A DNA stretch of 7,538 nucleotides from Candidatus Zixiibacteriota bacterium (GCA_029932795.1 JAOZPL010000094.1:1-7538), one strand, 5' to 3'. Positions 1 through 6,118 are shown, counted from the first letter of the stretch. Numbers and translations are program-made. The notes: generated by a model not told the origin, from the letters alone.

Positions 1-261
1 CTTTGGAGCAACCTCTTCAAGCCCGTTGAGCCGGTCAGTACGAACCGCAACCATATTGACAAAAGGCTCCCCGACCGGATCGATGTTGTTGCCAAACCCG
101 GAGATATACAGTTGCCGACGGTGCTGGTTGGCCAGCCTCACAAACCGGGCTGCTTCTTCAGCGCTCTCCGGATGAAACGTCGGCACCGTTCTCTGATAGG
201 TCAGCCGGTCATCGGGAAATTCTGCTTTGATGACCGAGAGGAATTCCTTATGCATGCACAT
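1..261 (-). CDS. FAD-binding oxidoreductase (VAO/GlcD-type), N-terminal part, cut by window edge
   Basis: An open frame of 87 codons begins at ATG 261 and runs off the left edge. The visible protein has a short helical start, the stretch TFHPESAEEAARFVRLAN (about residues 28-45), then LYISGFGNNIDPVG (about 51-64) and VAVRTDRLNGLEEV (about 71-84). This is the order of the N-terminal FAD-binding subdomain of the vanillyl-alcohol oxidase family (FAD_binding_4): a helix that selects among alternatives, a Gly-rich pyrophosphate loop, then the strand and 'rLn.i.ev' segment. GlcD, D-lactate dehydrogenase and similar flavoproteins share it. The substrate is decided by the missing C-terminal part, so it cannot be named. 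The loop reads GFGNN rather than the usual GGGTN. A second in-frame ATG lies at 255. No Shine-Dalgarno sequence precedes either ATG. ATG 261 is preferred because it sits exactly where a good upstream promoter would start transcription. Confidence 0.8.
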   Translation of the reverse strand, partial: MCMHKEFLSVIKAEFPDDRLTYQRTVPTFHPESAEEAARFVRLANQHRRQLYISGFGNNIDPVGEPFVNMVAVRTDRLNGLEEVAPK

Positions 262-267
262 AAACCA

Positions 268-295
268 AAGATAGATATTTGAGGTTATGTGTCAA
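268..295 (-). promoter_or_regulatory. Sigma70-type promoter of the FAD oxidase gene, probably leaderless
   Basis: Read on the minus strand, a perfect -35 box TTGACA (290-295) is followed after 16 bp by TATCTT (268-273). Only 6 bp then separate it from ATG 261. Transcription normally starts about 7 bp after the -10 box, so the mRNA would begin at or next to the A of the ATG and have no 5' leader. The absence of a Shine-Dalgarno sequence agrees with this. The start site itself is inferred. Confidence 0.55.
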
Positions 296-330
296 CCGAT
301 GTCGTATCAGCACTTAGAAATCAGACGAAT

Positions 331-366
331 AAAAAAAGACCCGCCCGCAATGGCCGGGTCTTTCTT
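331..366 (-). terminator. Intrinsic terminator of the groES-groEL operon, possibly bidirectional
   Basis: A perfect 9-bp stem AAAGACCCG/CGGGTCTTT (335-343 with 355-363) encloses an 11-nt loop. On the minus strand it is followed by a run of seven T (331-337), giving a classical Rho-independent terminator about 30 bp after the groEL stop. On the plus strand the stem is followed by TTTCTTT, so it may also stop transcription from the other side. It insulates groEL from the FAD oxidase gene, which has its own promoter. Confidence 0.9.
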
Positions 367-395
367 TATAACAGATGTCAAGCGAGATGTGGCGA

Positions 396-2033
396 TTAGT
401 ACATACCGCCCATACCACCGCCCATACCGGCATCCGGTATAGGTGGGCCAGCCTCTTTCTTCTCCGGCTTGTCACACACCACCGCCTCAGTAGTGAGCAG
501 CAGACCGGCAATCGAGGCCGCGTTTTCCAGTGCCGTGCGCGTCACCTTGGTCGGATCAATCACACCCACCTTCATAAGGTCTTCATACGTGTCGGTCAGA
601 GCATTGTAGCCAAAGCCACCGCTTTCGGAGATAACCTTGTTCACCACAATCGAACCTTCAGCACCCGAGTTGATAGCGATCTGACGGATCGGCTCCTCGA
701 GCGCCTTGCGGACGATGTTCACCCCGACCTTCTCTTCTTCATCAGCCTCGACGCCGTCAAGGACCTTCAGAGTACGAAGCAGAGCAACGCCGCCGCCGGG
801 TACAATACCCTCCTCGACTGCCGCCCGGGTGGCGTGCAGTGCGTCCTCGACACGAGCCTTCTTCTCTTTCATCTCGGTCTCAGTGGCCGCGCCGACGTTA
901 ATGACAGCTACCCCTCCGGCCAGCTTGGCCAGGCGTTCCTGCAGTTTCTCACGGTCGTAATCAGAAGACGTGTCCTCAATCTGCTTCCTGATCTGTCCAA
1001 TACGGGCCTTAATATCTTCCTTCTTGCCGGCCCCTTCCACGATAGTCGTGTCATCCTTATCAATTGTGACCTTCTTGGCGGTACCAAGATCGGAAACAAC
1101 CGCATTTTCAAGCTTAAAGCCGAGTTCCTCAGAGATGACCCGTCCGCCTGTCAGGATGCTGATATCCTCCAGCATCGCCTTGCGGCGATCGCCGAAACCC
1201 GGTGCCTTAACCGCCGCCACCTTCAACGTGCCGCGCAGCTTGTTGACCACCAGCGTCGCCAGAGCTTCACCCTCGATATCCTCAGCGATAATCAGCATCG
1301 GTTTCCCCTGCTGGGCAACTTTCTCCAGCACCGGCAGAAGGTCCTTCATGCTGGAGATCTTCTTGTCATGGATGAGAATCAGCGGGTCCTCGAGAACGGC
1401 TTCCATGTTGTCCGGATCAGTCACAAAATAAGGCGAGACATAGCCGCGGTCGAACTGCATACCCTCGACAATTTCAAGCGTCGTCTCGGCAGTCTTGGCC
1501 TCCTCAACCGTAATAACACCATCCTTACCGACCTTCTCCATCGCCTCGGCAATCAGATCACCAATCTTCTTGTCATTGTTGGCGGAATTGGTTCCGACCT
1601 GGGAAATCTCGTCCTTGTCGGAAACCGGTTTGGACATCTTGGTGATTTCCTTCGAGATGAGATTGACGGCTTTGTCAATGCCGCGCTTGATCGACATCGG
1701 ATTGAAACCGGCTGTAACACTCTTGAGTCCTTCTCGGTAGATGGCCTGAGCAATAATGGTAGCCGTCGTAGTTCCGTCACCAGCGTCATCAGACGTCTTG
1801 GAAGCGACTTCCTTGACCATCTGGGCACCAAGGTTCTCGAAGTGGTCCTCAAGCTCGATCTCTTTAGCCACCGTCACACCGTCTTTGGTCACGGTCGGAG
1901 AGCCGAACTTCTTGTCGATCGCGACATTGCGACCACGTGGGCCAAGCGTTACCTTGACCGCATCGGCCAGCTTGTCCACGCCAAGCTTGAGCTTGGTGCG
2001 GGCAGCAGCATCAAATTCTATCTGCTTTGGCAT
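396..2033 (-). CDS. groEL: Chaperonin GroEL (Hsp60, 60 kDa)
   Basis: The 545-residue protein is full length for bacterial GroEL. This cytosolic chaperonin forms a double seven-membered ring that folds proteins with ATP and the GroES lid. Visible hallmarks are VTLGPRGRNV (28-37), the nucleotide-site TKDG with Asp51, the ATP loop AGDGTTTAT (84-92), and the chaperonin signature AAVEEGIVPGGG (404-415). The Asp needed for ATP hydrolysis (Asp398 in E. coli) corresponds to Asp397 here. The C-terminal tail is the Gly-Met-rich GMGGGMGGMY. ATG 2033 is supported by a GGGAGA ribosome site at 2042-2047, 8 nt upstream, and by the family-typical start MPKQIEFD. It lies 25 bp after groES and is co-transcribed with it from the CIRCE-controlled promoter. 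No residue looks abnormal and no truncation is seen. Identification is secure. Confidence 0.99.
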   Translation of the reverse strand: MPKQIEFDAAARTKLKLGVDKLADAVKVTLGPRGRNVAIDKKFGSPTVTKDGVTVAKEIELEDHFENLGAQMVKEVASKTSDDAGDGTTTATIIAQAIYREGLKSVTAGFNPMSIKRGIDKAVNLISKEITKMSKPVSDKDEISQVGTNSANNDKKIGDLIAEAMEKVGKDGVITVEEAKTAETTLEIVEGMQFDRGYVSPYFVTDPDNMEAVLEDPLILIHDKKISSMKDLLPVLEKVAQQGKPMLIIAEDIEGEALATLVVNKLRGTLKVAAVKAPGFGDRRKAMLEDISILTGGRVISEELGFKLENAVVSDLGTAKKVTIDKDDTTIVEGAGKKEDIKARIGQIRKQIEDTSSDYDREKLQERLAKLAGGVAVINVGAATETEMKEKKARVEDALHATRAAVEEGIVPGGGVALLRTLKVLDGVEADEEEKVGVNIVRKALEEPIRQIAINSGAEGSIVVNKVISESGGFGYNALTDTYEDLMKVGVIDPTKVTRTALENAASIAGLLLTTEAVVCDKPEKKEAGPPIPDAGMGGGMGGMY

Positions 2034-2058
2034 AACTGTATTCTCCCATACGGTTCGG

Positions 2059-2352
2059 TTAGTTGTTTACCACGATTGCGAAAATGTCGGACTCGCGCAT
2101 AATGAGGTACTCGTCACCTTCGATAGATACCTCCGTACCAGTGTACTTCCCATAGAGAATCCGATCACCCTTCTTGACCTGCATGGCGATATTTTTGCCT
2201 TCATCAGTCACACGACCGGGGCCGACCTCAATGATCTCGCCTTGCATCGGTTTCTCTTTGGCGGTGTCTGGTATAATTATCCCGCCTTTCTTGGTCTCCA
2301 CTTCCTCAAAGGGCTTTACAACCACACGATCAGCAAGTGGCTTCATCTGCAT
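2059..2352 (-). CDS. groES: Co-chaperonin GroES (Hsp10)
   Basis: This is the ring-shaped heptameric lid that caps GroEL and closes its folding chamber. From ATG 2352 the protein has 97 residues (MQMKPLADRVVVKPFEEVE), the usual length. Hallmarks are the N-terminal PLADRVVVKP strand, the mobile GroEL-binding loop ETKKGGIIIPDTAKEKP (about residues 19-35), the QGEIIEVGPG segment, and the KKGDRILYGKYTGTEV strand. The start is decided by a perfect AGGAGG ribosome site at 2359-2364 with 6-nt spacing to ATG 2352. A TTG at 2358 would add two residues but sits directly against the ribosome site, and ATG 2346 is spaced too far. It is the first gene of the groES-groEL operon, with a leader of roughly 90 nt from the CIRCE promoter. 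Confidence 0.98.
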   Translation of the reverse strand: MQMKPLADRVVVKPFEEVETKKGGIIIPDTAKEKPMQGEIIEVGPGRVTDEGKNIAMQVKKGDRILYGKYTGTEVSIEGDEYLIMRESDIFAIVVNN

Positions 2353-2420
2353 AATCAACCTCCTGTTTAACGACTTACGAGTTACCTGATCACTCTGTTT
2401 TATATATCTCTACATAGCTG

Positions 2421-2447
2421 TTAGCACTCATCTATGGAGAGTGCTAA
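2421..2447 (-). promoter_or_regulatory. CIRCE operator (HrcA binding site)
   Basis: The sequence is TTAGCACTC, 9 bp, GAGTGCTAA: a perfect match to the CIRCE consensus with a fully symmetric 9-9-9 structure. CIRCE is bound by the repressor HrcA, whose activity depends on GroEL, so the operon is switched on when chaperonin is occupied by unfolded protein. Here the element starts 3 bp after the -10 box and covers the predicted transcription start, so bound HrcA would block initiation. The hrcA gene is not in the window and must lie elsewhere. Confidence 0.97.
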
Positions 2448-2450
2448 CAA

Positions 2451-2480
2451 AGAATACAACTTCAACCCTTCTCTTGTCAA
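2451..2480 (-). promoter_or_regulatory. Sigma70-type promoter of groES-groEL
   Basis: On the minus strand a perfect -35 TTGACA (2475-2480) is followed after 18 bp by TATTCT (2451-2456). Transcription should start near 2444, inside the CIRCE element. Two A-tracts on the transcribed-sense strand (opposite the T-runs at 2503-2508 and 2512-2516) lie upstream about 9 bp apart and could act as an UP-like or curved activating region. This is the house-keeping promoter layout expected for HrcA/CIRCE control rather than a sigma32 promoter. Confidence 0.85.
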
Positions 2481-2525
2481 GAGGTTCCAAGGAGATTTCT
2501 GATTTTTTCAATTTTTCTTGGATAA

Positions 2526-2544
2526 TCCTGCCATTATGGCAGGA
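2526..2544 (-). terminator. Stem-loop downstream of coaX, weak terminator candidate
   Basis: A perfect 8-bp stem TCCTGCCA/TGGCAGGA (2526-2533 with 2537-2544) has a 3-nt loop. It lies about 127 bp after the coaX stop and before the groES promoter. On the minus strand it is followed by TTATCC rather than a T-run, so efficient intrinsic termination is doubtful. The rest of 2481-2670 holds no gene I can recognise. A longer inverted repeat, TTAACCGAT (2564-2572) and ATCGGTTAA (2647-2655), flanks the part nearest coaX. Confidence 0.4.
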
Positions 2545-2670
2545 ATGTGGCGGATAATGTTATTTAACCGATTACATAACGGCGGGTTACACACGGGAGA
2601 CATTATGCCGCATCCAGCTGCCATTTAATATACGCAACACCAACGGATCGGTTAAGCTGCTACAATATAG

Positions 2671-3444
2671 TCAGACCGCTAAGTTCATCCCGCCTATCAG
2701 CCGCAGCCCTTCGAGCGTCAGGTTTGGTTCAATCTGCCCAATATAACGGGAGTGCTTTTCGATGCCGTTGGCCAGGCCACCGGTGGCAACCACGGTTGGT
2801 TTCTTGAAGCCGGTCTCTTCGATGATCCTGTCGATAATATAATCGAGCTGCCCGACTGTACCATAAAACAGACCGGATTTCATTGCTCCGGCCGTCGATT
2901 TGCCGACCACGCAGTCCGGCGGTTCGATCCGAACTTCGAACAGGCGTGCCGCTCTTCTAGCCAGCTCCGCCATCGAAGTTTCCGGGCCGGGGATTATGAC
3001 ACCTCCGATATAGGCACCATCGGCGCTGACAACATCGAATGTCGTGGCAGTCCCAAAATCGACAATGATCACCGGCCCGCCATACTTGTGAAACCCGGCG
3101 ACCGAGTTGGCAATCCGGTCGGCTCCCACCTGATCTGGCTGATCGATCTCAATCCTGATAGGCAGCTTGAGACGCGCGGTAATAACTATTGGTGAACATC
3201 TGAAATATTGCTTCAACATCGTTTCGAAAACGGAGGTCAGCGGTGGCACTACCGAGCCGATCACGACTTTCTTGATCTCTTCGTTCGAGACCTGCATCCG
3301 TTCCAGCAGCCCGATGATAAAAAAGCCGGTCTCATCGGCGGTCATCACGTGAGACGATGTCACGCGAAAGCTGTTCTTGAGAGTCTCGCCATCGTAGACG
3401 CCCACAACCGTATTGGTGTTGCCAATATCTATCGCCAGAAGCAT
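2671..3444 (-). CDS. coaX: Type III pantothenate kinase CoaX
   Basis: The enzyme phosphorylates pantothenate to 4'-phosphopantothenate, the first step of coenzyme A synthesis in the cytosol. The 257-residue length is typical of the family. It shows the ASKHA-fold phosphate loop DIGNTNT (6-12), the pantothenate-side motif DQVGADRIAN (104-113) with the catalytic Asp109, the second nucleotide motif DFGTATTFD (129-137), GGVIIPG (147-153), and the adenosine-side ATGG (220-223) near the C-terminus. ATG 3444 has no Shine-Dalgarno sequence (the preceding bases are CCGCCC), but it lies 6 bp after a good -10 box, suggesting a leaderless mRNA. No biotin ligase gene (birA), a common neighbour of coaX, is present, so it seems to be a stand-alone unit. 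It lies between the lipoprotein gene and groES. Type III enzymes are typically not feedback-inhibited by CoA. Confidence 0.96.
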   Translation of the reverse strand: MLLAIDIGNTNTVVGVYDGETLKNSFRVTSSHVMTADETGFFIIGLLERMQVSNEEIKKVVIGSVVPPLTSVFETMLKQYFRCSPIVITARLKLPIRIEIDQPDQVGADRIANSVAGFHKYGGPVIIVDFGTATTFDVVSADGAYIGGVIIPGPETSMAELARRAARLFEVRIEPPDCVVGKSTAGAMKSGLFYGTVGQLDYIIDRIIEETGFKKPTVVATGGLANGIEKHSRYIGQIEPNLTLEGLRLIGGMNLAV

Positions 3445-3450
3445 GGGCGG

Positions 3451-3478
3451 AATATAAGCCTGAATAAGAAATTGTCAA
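3451..3478 (-). promoter_or_regulatory. Sigma70-type promoter of coaX, probably leaderless
   Basis: The minus strand has a perfect TTGACA (3473-3478), 16 bp, then TATATT (3451-3456), then 6 bp to ATG 3444. Box quality is high. The spacing places the predicted transcription start on the initiation codon. The geometry is identical, base for base in spacing, to that of the FAD oxidase promoter at 268-295. Confidence 0.65.
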
Positions 3479-3496
3479 ACGGGATCAGTCATGCAG

Positions 3497-3519
3497 GGCA
3501 GTAGCCTTTTGCTCCTGCC
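3497..3519 (-). other. Imperfect hairpin after the lipoprotein gene
   Basis: GGCAG-T-AGC pairs with GCT-C-CTGCC (3497-3505 with 3511-3519): eight pairs with one internal mismatch around a 5-nt loop. It lies between the lipoprotein stop (3576) and the coaX promoter. No T-run follows on the minus strand, so it is at best a weak terminator or an mRNA 3'-end stabiliser. Confidence 0.3.
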
Positions 3520-3575
3520 GGCTGCGTGGGCGGATAGCACACTTCTGGTTCTACCTACCTCGATGTCACCATTGC

Positions 3576-4679
3576 TCAGTCAAACAGGCCCACGGTTATA
3601 CAAACCGAACACGATGCCGGCATGTCAAAGTTCAGCACCACTGTGGCTCCCGGCTCATACGTGGAGCTGGCCGTTTCGAACGAGAACTCTGTCGGTGGTG
3701 GAGCCGAGAGACCCGCTGGAATATCACATGCCGGATTGCAGTCCGGAGGCACTGTAACAGAGCCACCTCCTGCTACAATTTCAAAGACAACCGTCGAGTC
3801 GAACTGATCCGCCTGCATCCGTGCCTCATAGGTTCCGGGTACCACTTGAGCTCCCGTCTTGTCCGTCTGGTCCCAGCACGCGCTGTAACTGCCCGCCGAC
3901 AGGGACTGACAGTCAATCAGAGGAGCTATTACACCGGTAGTCCAGAAAGATGCTTCGCCATATGCGAACGCAAAGTTGTTCTGATCAATCGCTGCGAGTC
4001 CCCAATGAACATGCGAATACGAAGGCAGACTATCATCTCCGTTGTCACCATATGTAACGCCAAGTGTCTCCTTGTAAGAAAACTTGGTAGCGGTGTGTCG
4101 ATATAACCAGGTCATCGGAGAAGGTCCGGCGTCCTCTTGCACAAAAATCCAGTAGGATTCAGCACCCGTCTTCGCATCCCAAGTGAAGCTCGTATCCAGG
4201 GGAACGTCTTCCTCGCTGTCAGGCGCCAGCCCGAACACCGTCTCCTCGGGGTTGAAGTCAGCCGGTACAAGAACAATCAACTCACAGGGTTCACTCTCCC
4301 TATCTCCCTTGGCTGCCGTGGCCCAGTATATATGTGTGTCAATAGATGTTGAGTCGAAAAGAGTATCTATAAATGCGAGTACCGGCAACGGACCAGCTGA
4401 TGGGCCAAGCATCATGCTGTCAATGATAAGAGTATCGTTGAGCCTTTCGGCTTCATTGCCGCCAACCTTTTTGTACACGTTATATCCATCGACTGAACTA
4501 CGGGTCGAGTCCACCCACCCCACGTACATCATAAACGGTTCATCACCGAAATGGCTGCAGGCACCCATAGGAGATTGTGGTGGTGTCAGATCGGGTGGGA
4601 CGTGATCAACCCCATCGGAGCAACCCGTGACGATGGTCAAGACAAGAAGTACGGCGAGGGCAGAGCCGATGCATCTCAT
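3576..4679 (-). CDS. Secreted lipoprotein with fibronectin-III/Ig-like and FlgD-like regions
   Basis: The 367-residue protein starts with MRC, a hydrophobic stretch (about 5-18) and a lipobox VTGC with Cys20, so it is predicted to be exported, lipidated and anchored to a membrane by signal peptidase II processing. A Pro-rich linker (28-38) leads to a first beta-rich domain (about 40-138; VDGYNVYKKV resembles a fibronectin-III strand pair). A second follows (about 146-248; the DVPLDTSFTWDAKTGAESYW style is common in FCB-group cell-surface proteins). Residues 257-302 contain CWDQTDKTGAQVVPGTYEARM, resembling the FlgD Ig-like 'W.g.d..G..v..G.Y' turn. A last segment (325-367) ends CSVCITVGLFD. 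Cysteines occur at 20, 41, 132, 257, 268, 314, 318, 357 and 360. ATG 4679 follows a strong AAGGAGGT ribosome site (4685-4692). No convincing promoter is visible in 4680-4952. The function is unknown; a structural or adhesive surface role is inference. Confidence 0.85.
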   Translation of the reverse strand: MRCIGSALAVLLVLTIVTGCSDGVDHVPPDLTPPQSPMGACSHFGDEPFMMYVGWVDSTRSSVDGYNVYKKVGGNEAERLNDTLIIDSMMLGPSAGPLPVLAFIDTLFDSTSIDTHIYWATAAKGDRESEPCELIVLVPADFNPEETVFGLAPDSEEDVPLDTSFTWDAKTGAESYWIFVQEDAGPSPMTWLYRHTATKFSYKETLGVTYGDNGDDSLPSYSHVHWGLAAIDQNNFAFAYGEASFWTTGVIAPLIDCQSLSAGSYSACWDQTDKTGAQVVPGTYEARMQADQFDSTVVFEIVAGGGSVTVPPDCNPACDIPAGLSAPPPTEFSFETASSTYEPGATVVLNFDMPASCSVCITVGLFD

Positions 4680-4952
4680 TGCTTACCTCCTTCTGATTTT
4701 GCAGGTTATCGCTATCATTAGCTGTAAGCTTATAATACGGCTACACTGCGGTTGTTGACTATCAATTGTGAAGCAATAAAACCGTTATCCTCGTTACTGT
4801 CAGGAAGAAAAGCGGGGTAAAGAAACATACCGCATCCTAACCATTTCTGAAAGCACCGCTCTGAAGACCTGACTAACACAACCGGTTCACGGCTAGCCCT
4901 TCATGCGGCTGTACAAGGAAGCGACACAAAACTAAACGGGACTTGATCTCGG

Positions 4953-5720
4953 CTAACTGTCACGTGAAAATGTCTCCCTAAAATGGAAAGTATCCCTGTA
5001 TTCATCAATGAGACCCAATAGTCTTTGCTTCTCCAGGATTCTTGTCATCGCCTTGCCGTGTATCCGGTCGTGCCAGATAAACCTCCGCAGCACTTTTTTG
5101 AGCGTCCAGCGTTCGTTATCGATTTCATATTCCAAGGCGTTATAGTTTTCGCGGTATATGCTTTCAAGCTTGGCCAGGCAAAAGCCCCTGATGGTCATGA
5201 AATCATCTTCTGTCTGCTCTGAGATCTTCATCCTGGATAAGTAATAATACTGGCAGCGTTTGACGTGCCTGAATATTGCCCGCAACGTCGCAGGATTATC
5301 CCCGTAAAAGGTCTTTCTGATTCTTGATTCATCAACCCAGCCTTTGAACCTGGCGTTCGCATAAAGCTGTGTAAAAGTCTCTCCGGAGAACCGTACTAAA
5401 TCGAGCAAGTTTTGGAATTCTCTATCCGACAGCATTTCTTGATCCGCCTGCAGCAGGATTTCACTATCCGCATCCTCAACAGTTAATGTGCTCTTGTGTT
5501 CTTGTACAACTTGGACCTTATAGTCGTACCTCTGTTCGACACCCAGCCATTTCAGATATAAACCTACTTCCCGATGCACCTTGGCAACTGCTTCTTCTTC
5601 AGTCCTGCCCCGCACGAAGGCCCCCGGCAACTCGACGATAAATCCCAAATACCCCTTGCCGTTTGTTTCTAACGCTAAAGAAGCTACATCGGTTAGTTTT
5701 ATCTGTGGTCTTTTGGACAT
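4953..5720 (-). CDS. HicB-like domain fused to a DinB-like four-helix domain
   Basis: The protein has 255 residues. The N-terminus (about 8-62) matches the HicB-like antitoxin fold: GKGYLGFIVELPGAFVRGRT followed by EEEAVAKVHREVGLYLKWLG, the strand-strand-helix in which the 'P g....G.t.eEA' pattern is diagnostic. After a charged linker (about 63-92), residues 95-235 look all-helical and resemble the DinB/YfiT metal-binding superfamily: NPATLRAIFRHVKRCQYYYL (142-161), then WTLKKVLRRFIWHDRIHGKA (205-224). His152, His217 and His221 are placed like the His triad that binds a metal ion in DinB proteins. The DinB assignment is from pattern only. No HicA toxin gene lies next to it, so a classical toxin-antitoxin role is doubtful; a metal-dependent transferase or sensor role is speculative. 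ATG 5720 lacks a clear Shine-Dalgarno sequence, but no other in-frame Met is near. The gene stands alone, with gaps of 101 bp upstream and 273 bp downstream. Confidence 0.85.
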   Translation of the reverse strand: MSKRPQIKLTDVASLALETNGKGYLGFIVELPGAFVRGRTEEEAVAKVHREVGLYLKWLGVEQRYDYKVQVVQEHKSTLTVEDADSEILLQADQEMLSDREFQNLLDLVRFSGETFTQLYANARFKGWVDESRIRKTFYGDNPATLRAIFRHVKRCQYYYLSRMKISEQTEDDFMTIRGFCLAKLESIYRENYNALEYEIDNERWTLKKVLRRFIWHDRIHGKAMTRILEKQRLLGLIDEYRDTFHFRETFSRDS

Positions 5721-5753
5721 ATCAAGATTAACTTATTCAGCCCCCAGTGAATC

Positions 5754-5776
5754 GTCAGGTGCACAGGGCACCTGAC
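5754..5776 (-). repeat. Perfect extragenic palindrome (stem-loop) between the TM2 and HicB-DinB genes
   Basis: GTCAGGTGC (5754-5762) and GCACCTGAC (5768-5776) form a perfect 9-bp stem with a 5-nt loop. On the minus strand it is not followed by T residues, so it is not a standard terminator. Its intergenic position, GC-rich perfect stem and short loop resemble REP-type interspersed palindromes. A repeat family cannot be proved from one copy, and no second copy occurs in this window. Confidence 0.5.
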
Positions 5777-5821
5777 CTACTTGTCAAGGCAAGGCACGGA
5801 TCAGAAAGGCGAATCACCCAC

Positions 5822-6118
5822 TCAATTCACGGCCGGTCCTGCCCCGCTACCGGTGCGGCGAGCTATATCGTAGTTGACCTTCTCGGCCGATTTGTAGGCG
5901 TCGTACATGCCGTAGATCCACAGAATGGGAGTGGTAATCAGCCCGATCACGACAAACATCAACACCCAGGAAACGGCATAGGCGACAATGAACGCAACTC
6001 CCTTGGCGATCTGGCCGTTGTATACCTGACCCAGTCCCATCCAGAAGAATGACAGCACCGCGGCGATACTGGGATTCTTGTAAAAGACCGGAGATGCCGG
6101 TGGAGGCGGGTTTTCCAT
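5822..6118 (-). CDS. TM2-domain membrane protein
   Basis: This is a small inner-membrane protein of 98 residues. After a Pro-rich cytoplasmic-like start (MENPPPPASP) comes a full TM2 domain (about 14-82): KNPSIAAVLSFFWMGLGQVYNGQIAKG, a hydrophobic hairpin (about 17-33 and 40-70), and the closing TTPILWIYGMYDAYKSAEKVN. The GLGQ.YNGQ..KG turn and the terminal 'W.yg..DAY..A...N' are the family signature. The exact role of bacterial TM2 proteins is mostly unknown. ATG 6118 has a GGGAG ribosome site (6126-6130) with 7-nt spacing. An overlapping ATG at 6122 is in another frame. It follows the larger membrane protein gene by 96 bp in the same direction, so the two may act together, but a -10 box in the gap suggests it can also be transcribed alone. 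Confidence 0.93.
   Translation of the reverse strand: MENPPPPASPVFYKNPSIAAVLSFFWMGLGQVYNGQIAKGVAFIVAYAVSWVLMFVVIGLITTPILWIYGMYDAYKSAEKVNYDIARRTGSGAGPAVN

Noticed and set aside
375..2102. A 575-codon open frame on the plus strand opposite all of groEL
   Set aside because: It is the antisense shadow of groEL. Long antisense frames arise from biased codon use in highly expressed genes. Its translation is rich in Arg, His and Leu without recognisable domains, and groEL itself is certain.
2353..2358. TTG at 2358 as the start of GroES
   Set aside because: It touches the AGGAGG ribosome site, leaving no spacing. ATG 2352 has 6-nt spacing and gives the usual GroES length.
1756..2370. A 204-codon plus-strand frame spanning the groES-groEL junction
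   Set aside because: It is antisense to two secure genes, has no promoter or ribosome site, and its protein is low-complexity Ser/Leu/Val-rich.
4680..4952. Search for a small HicA-like toxin gene or RNA between the HicB-DinB and lipoprotein genes
   Set aside because: No open frame of HicA size is present on either strand. Only short palindromes (AACCGGTT, GGCTAGCC) are seen, and these are too short to interpret. The TATTAT at 4732-4737 lacks a -35 partner.
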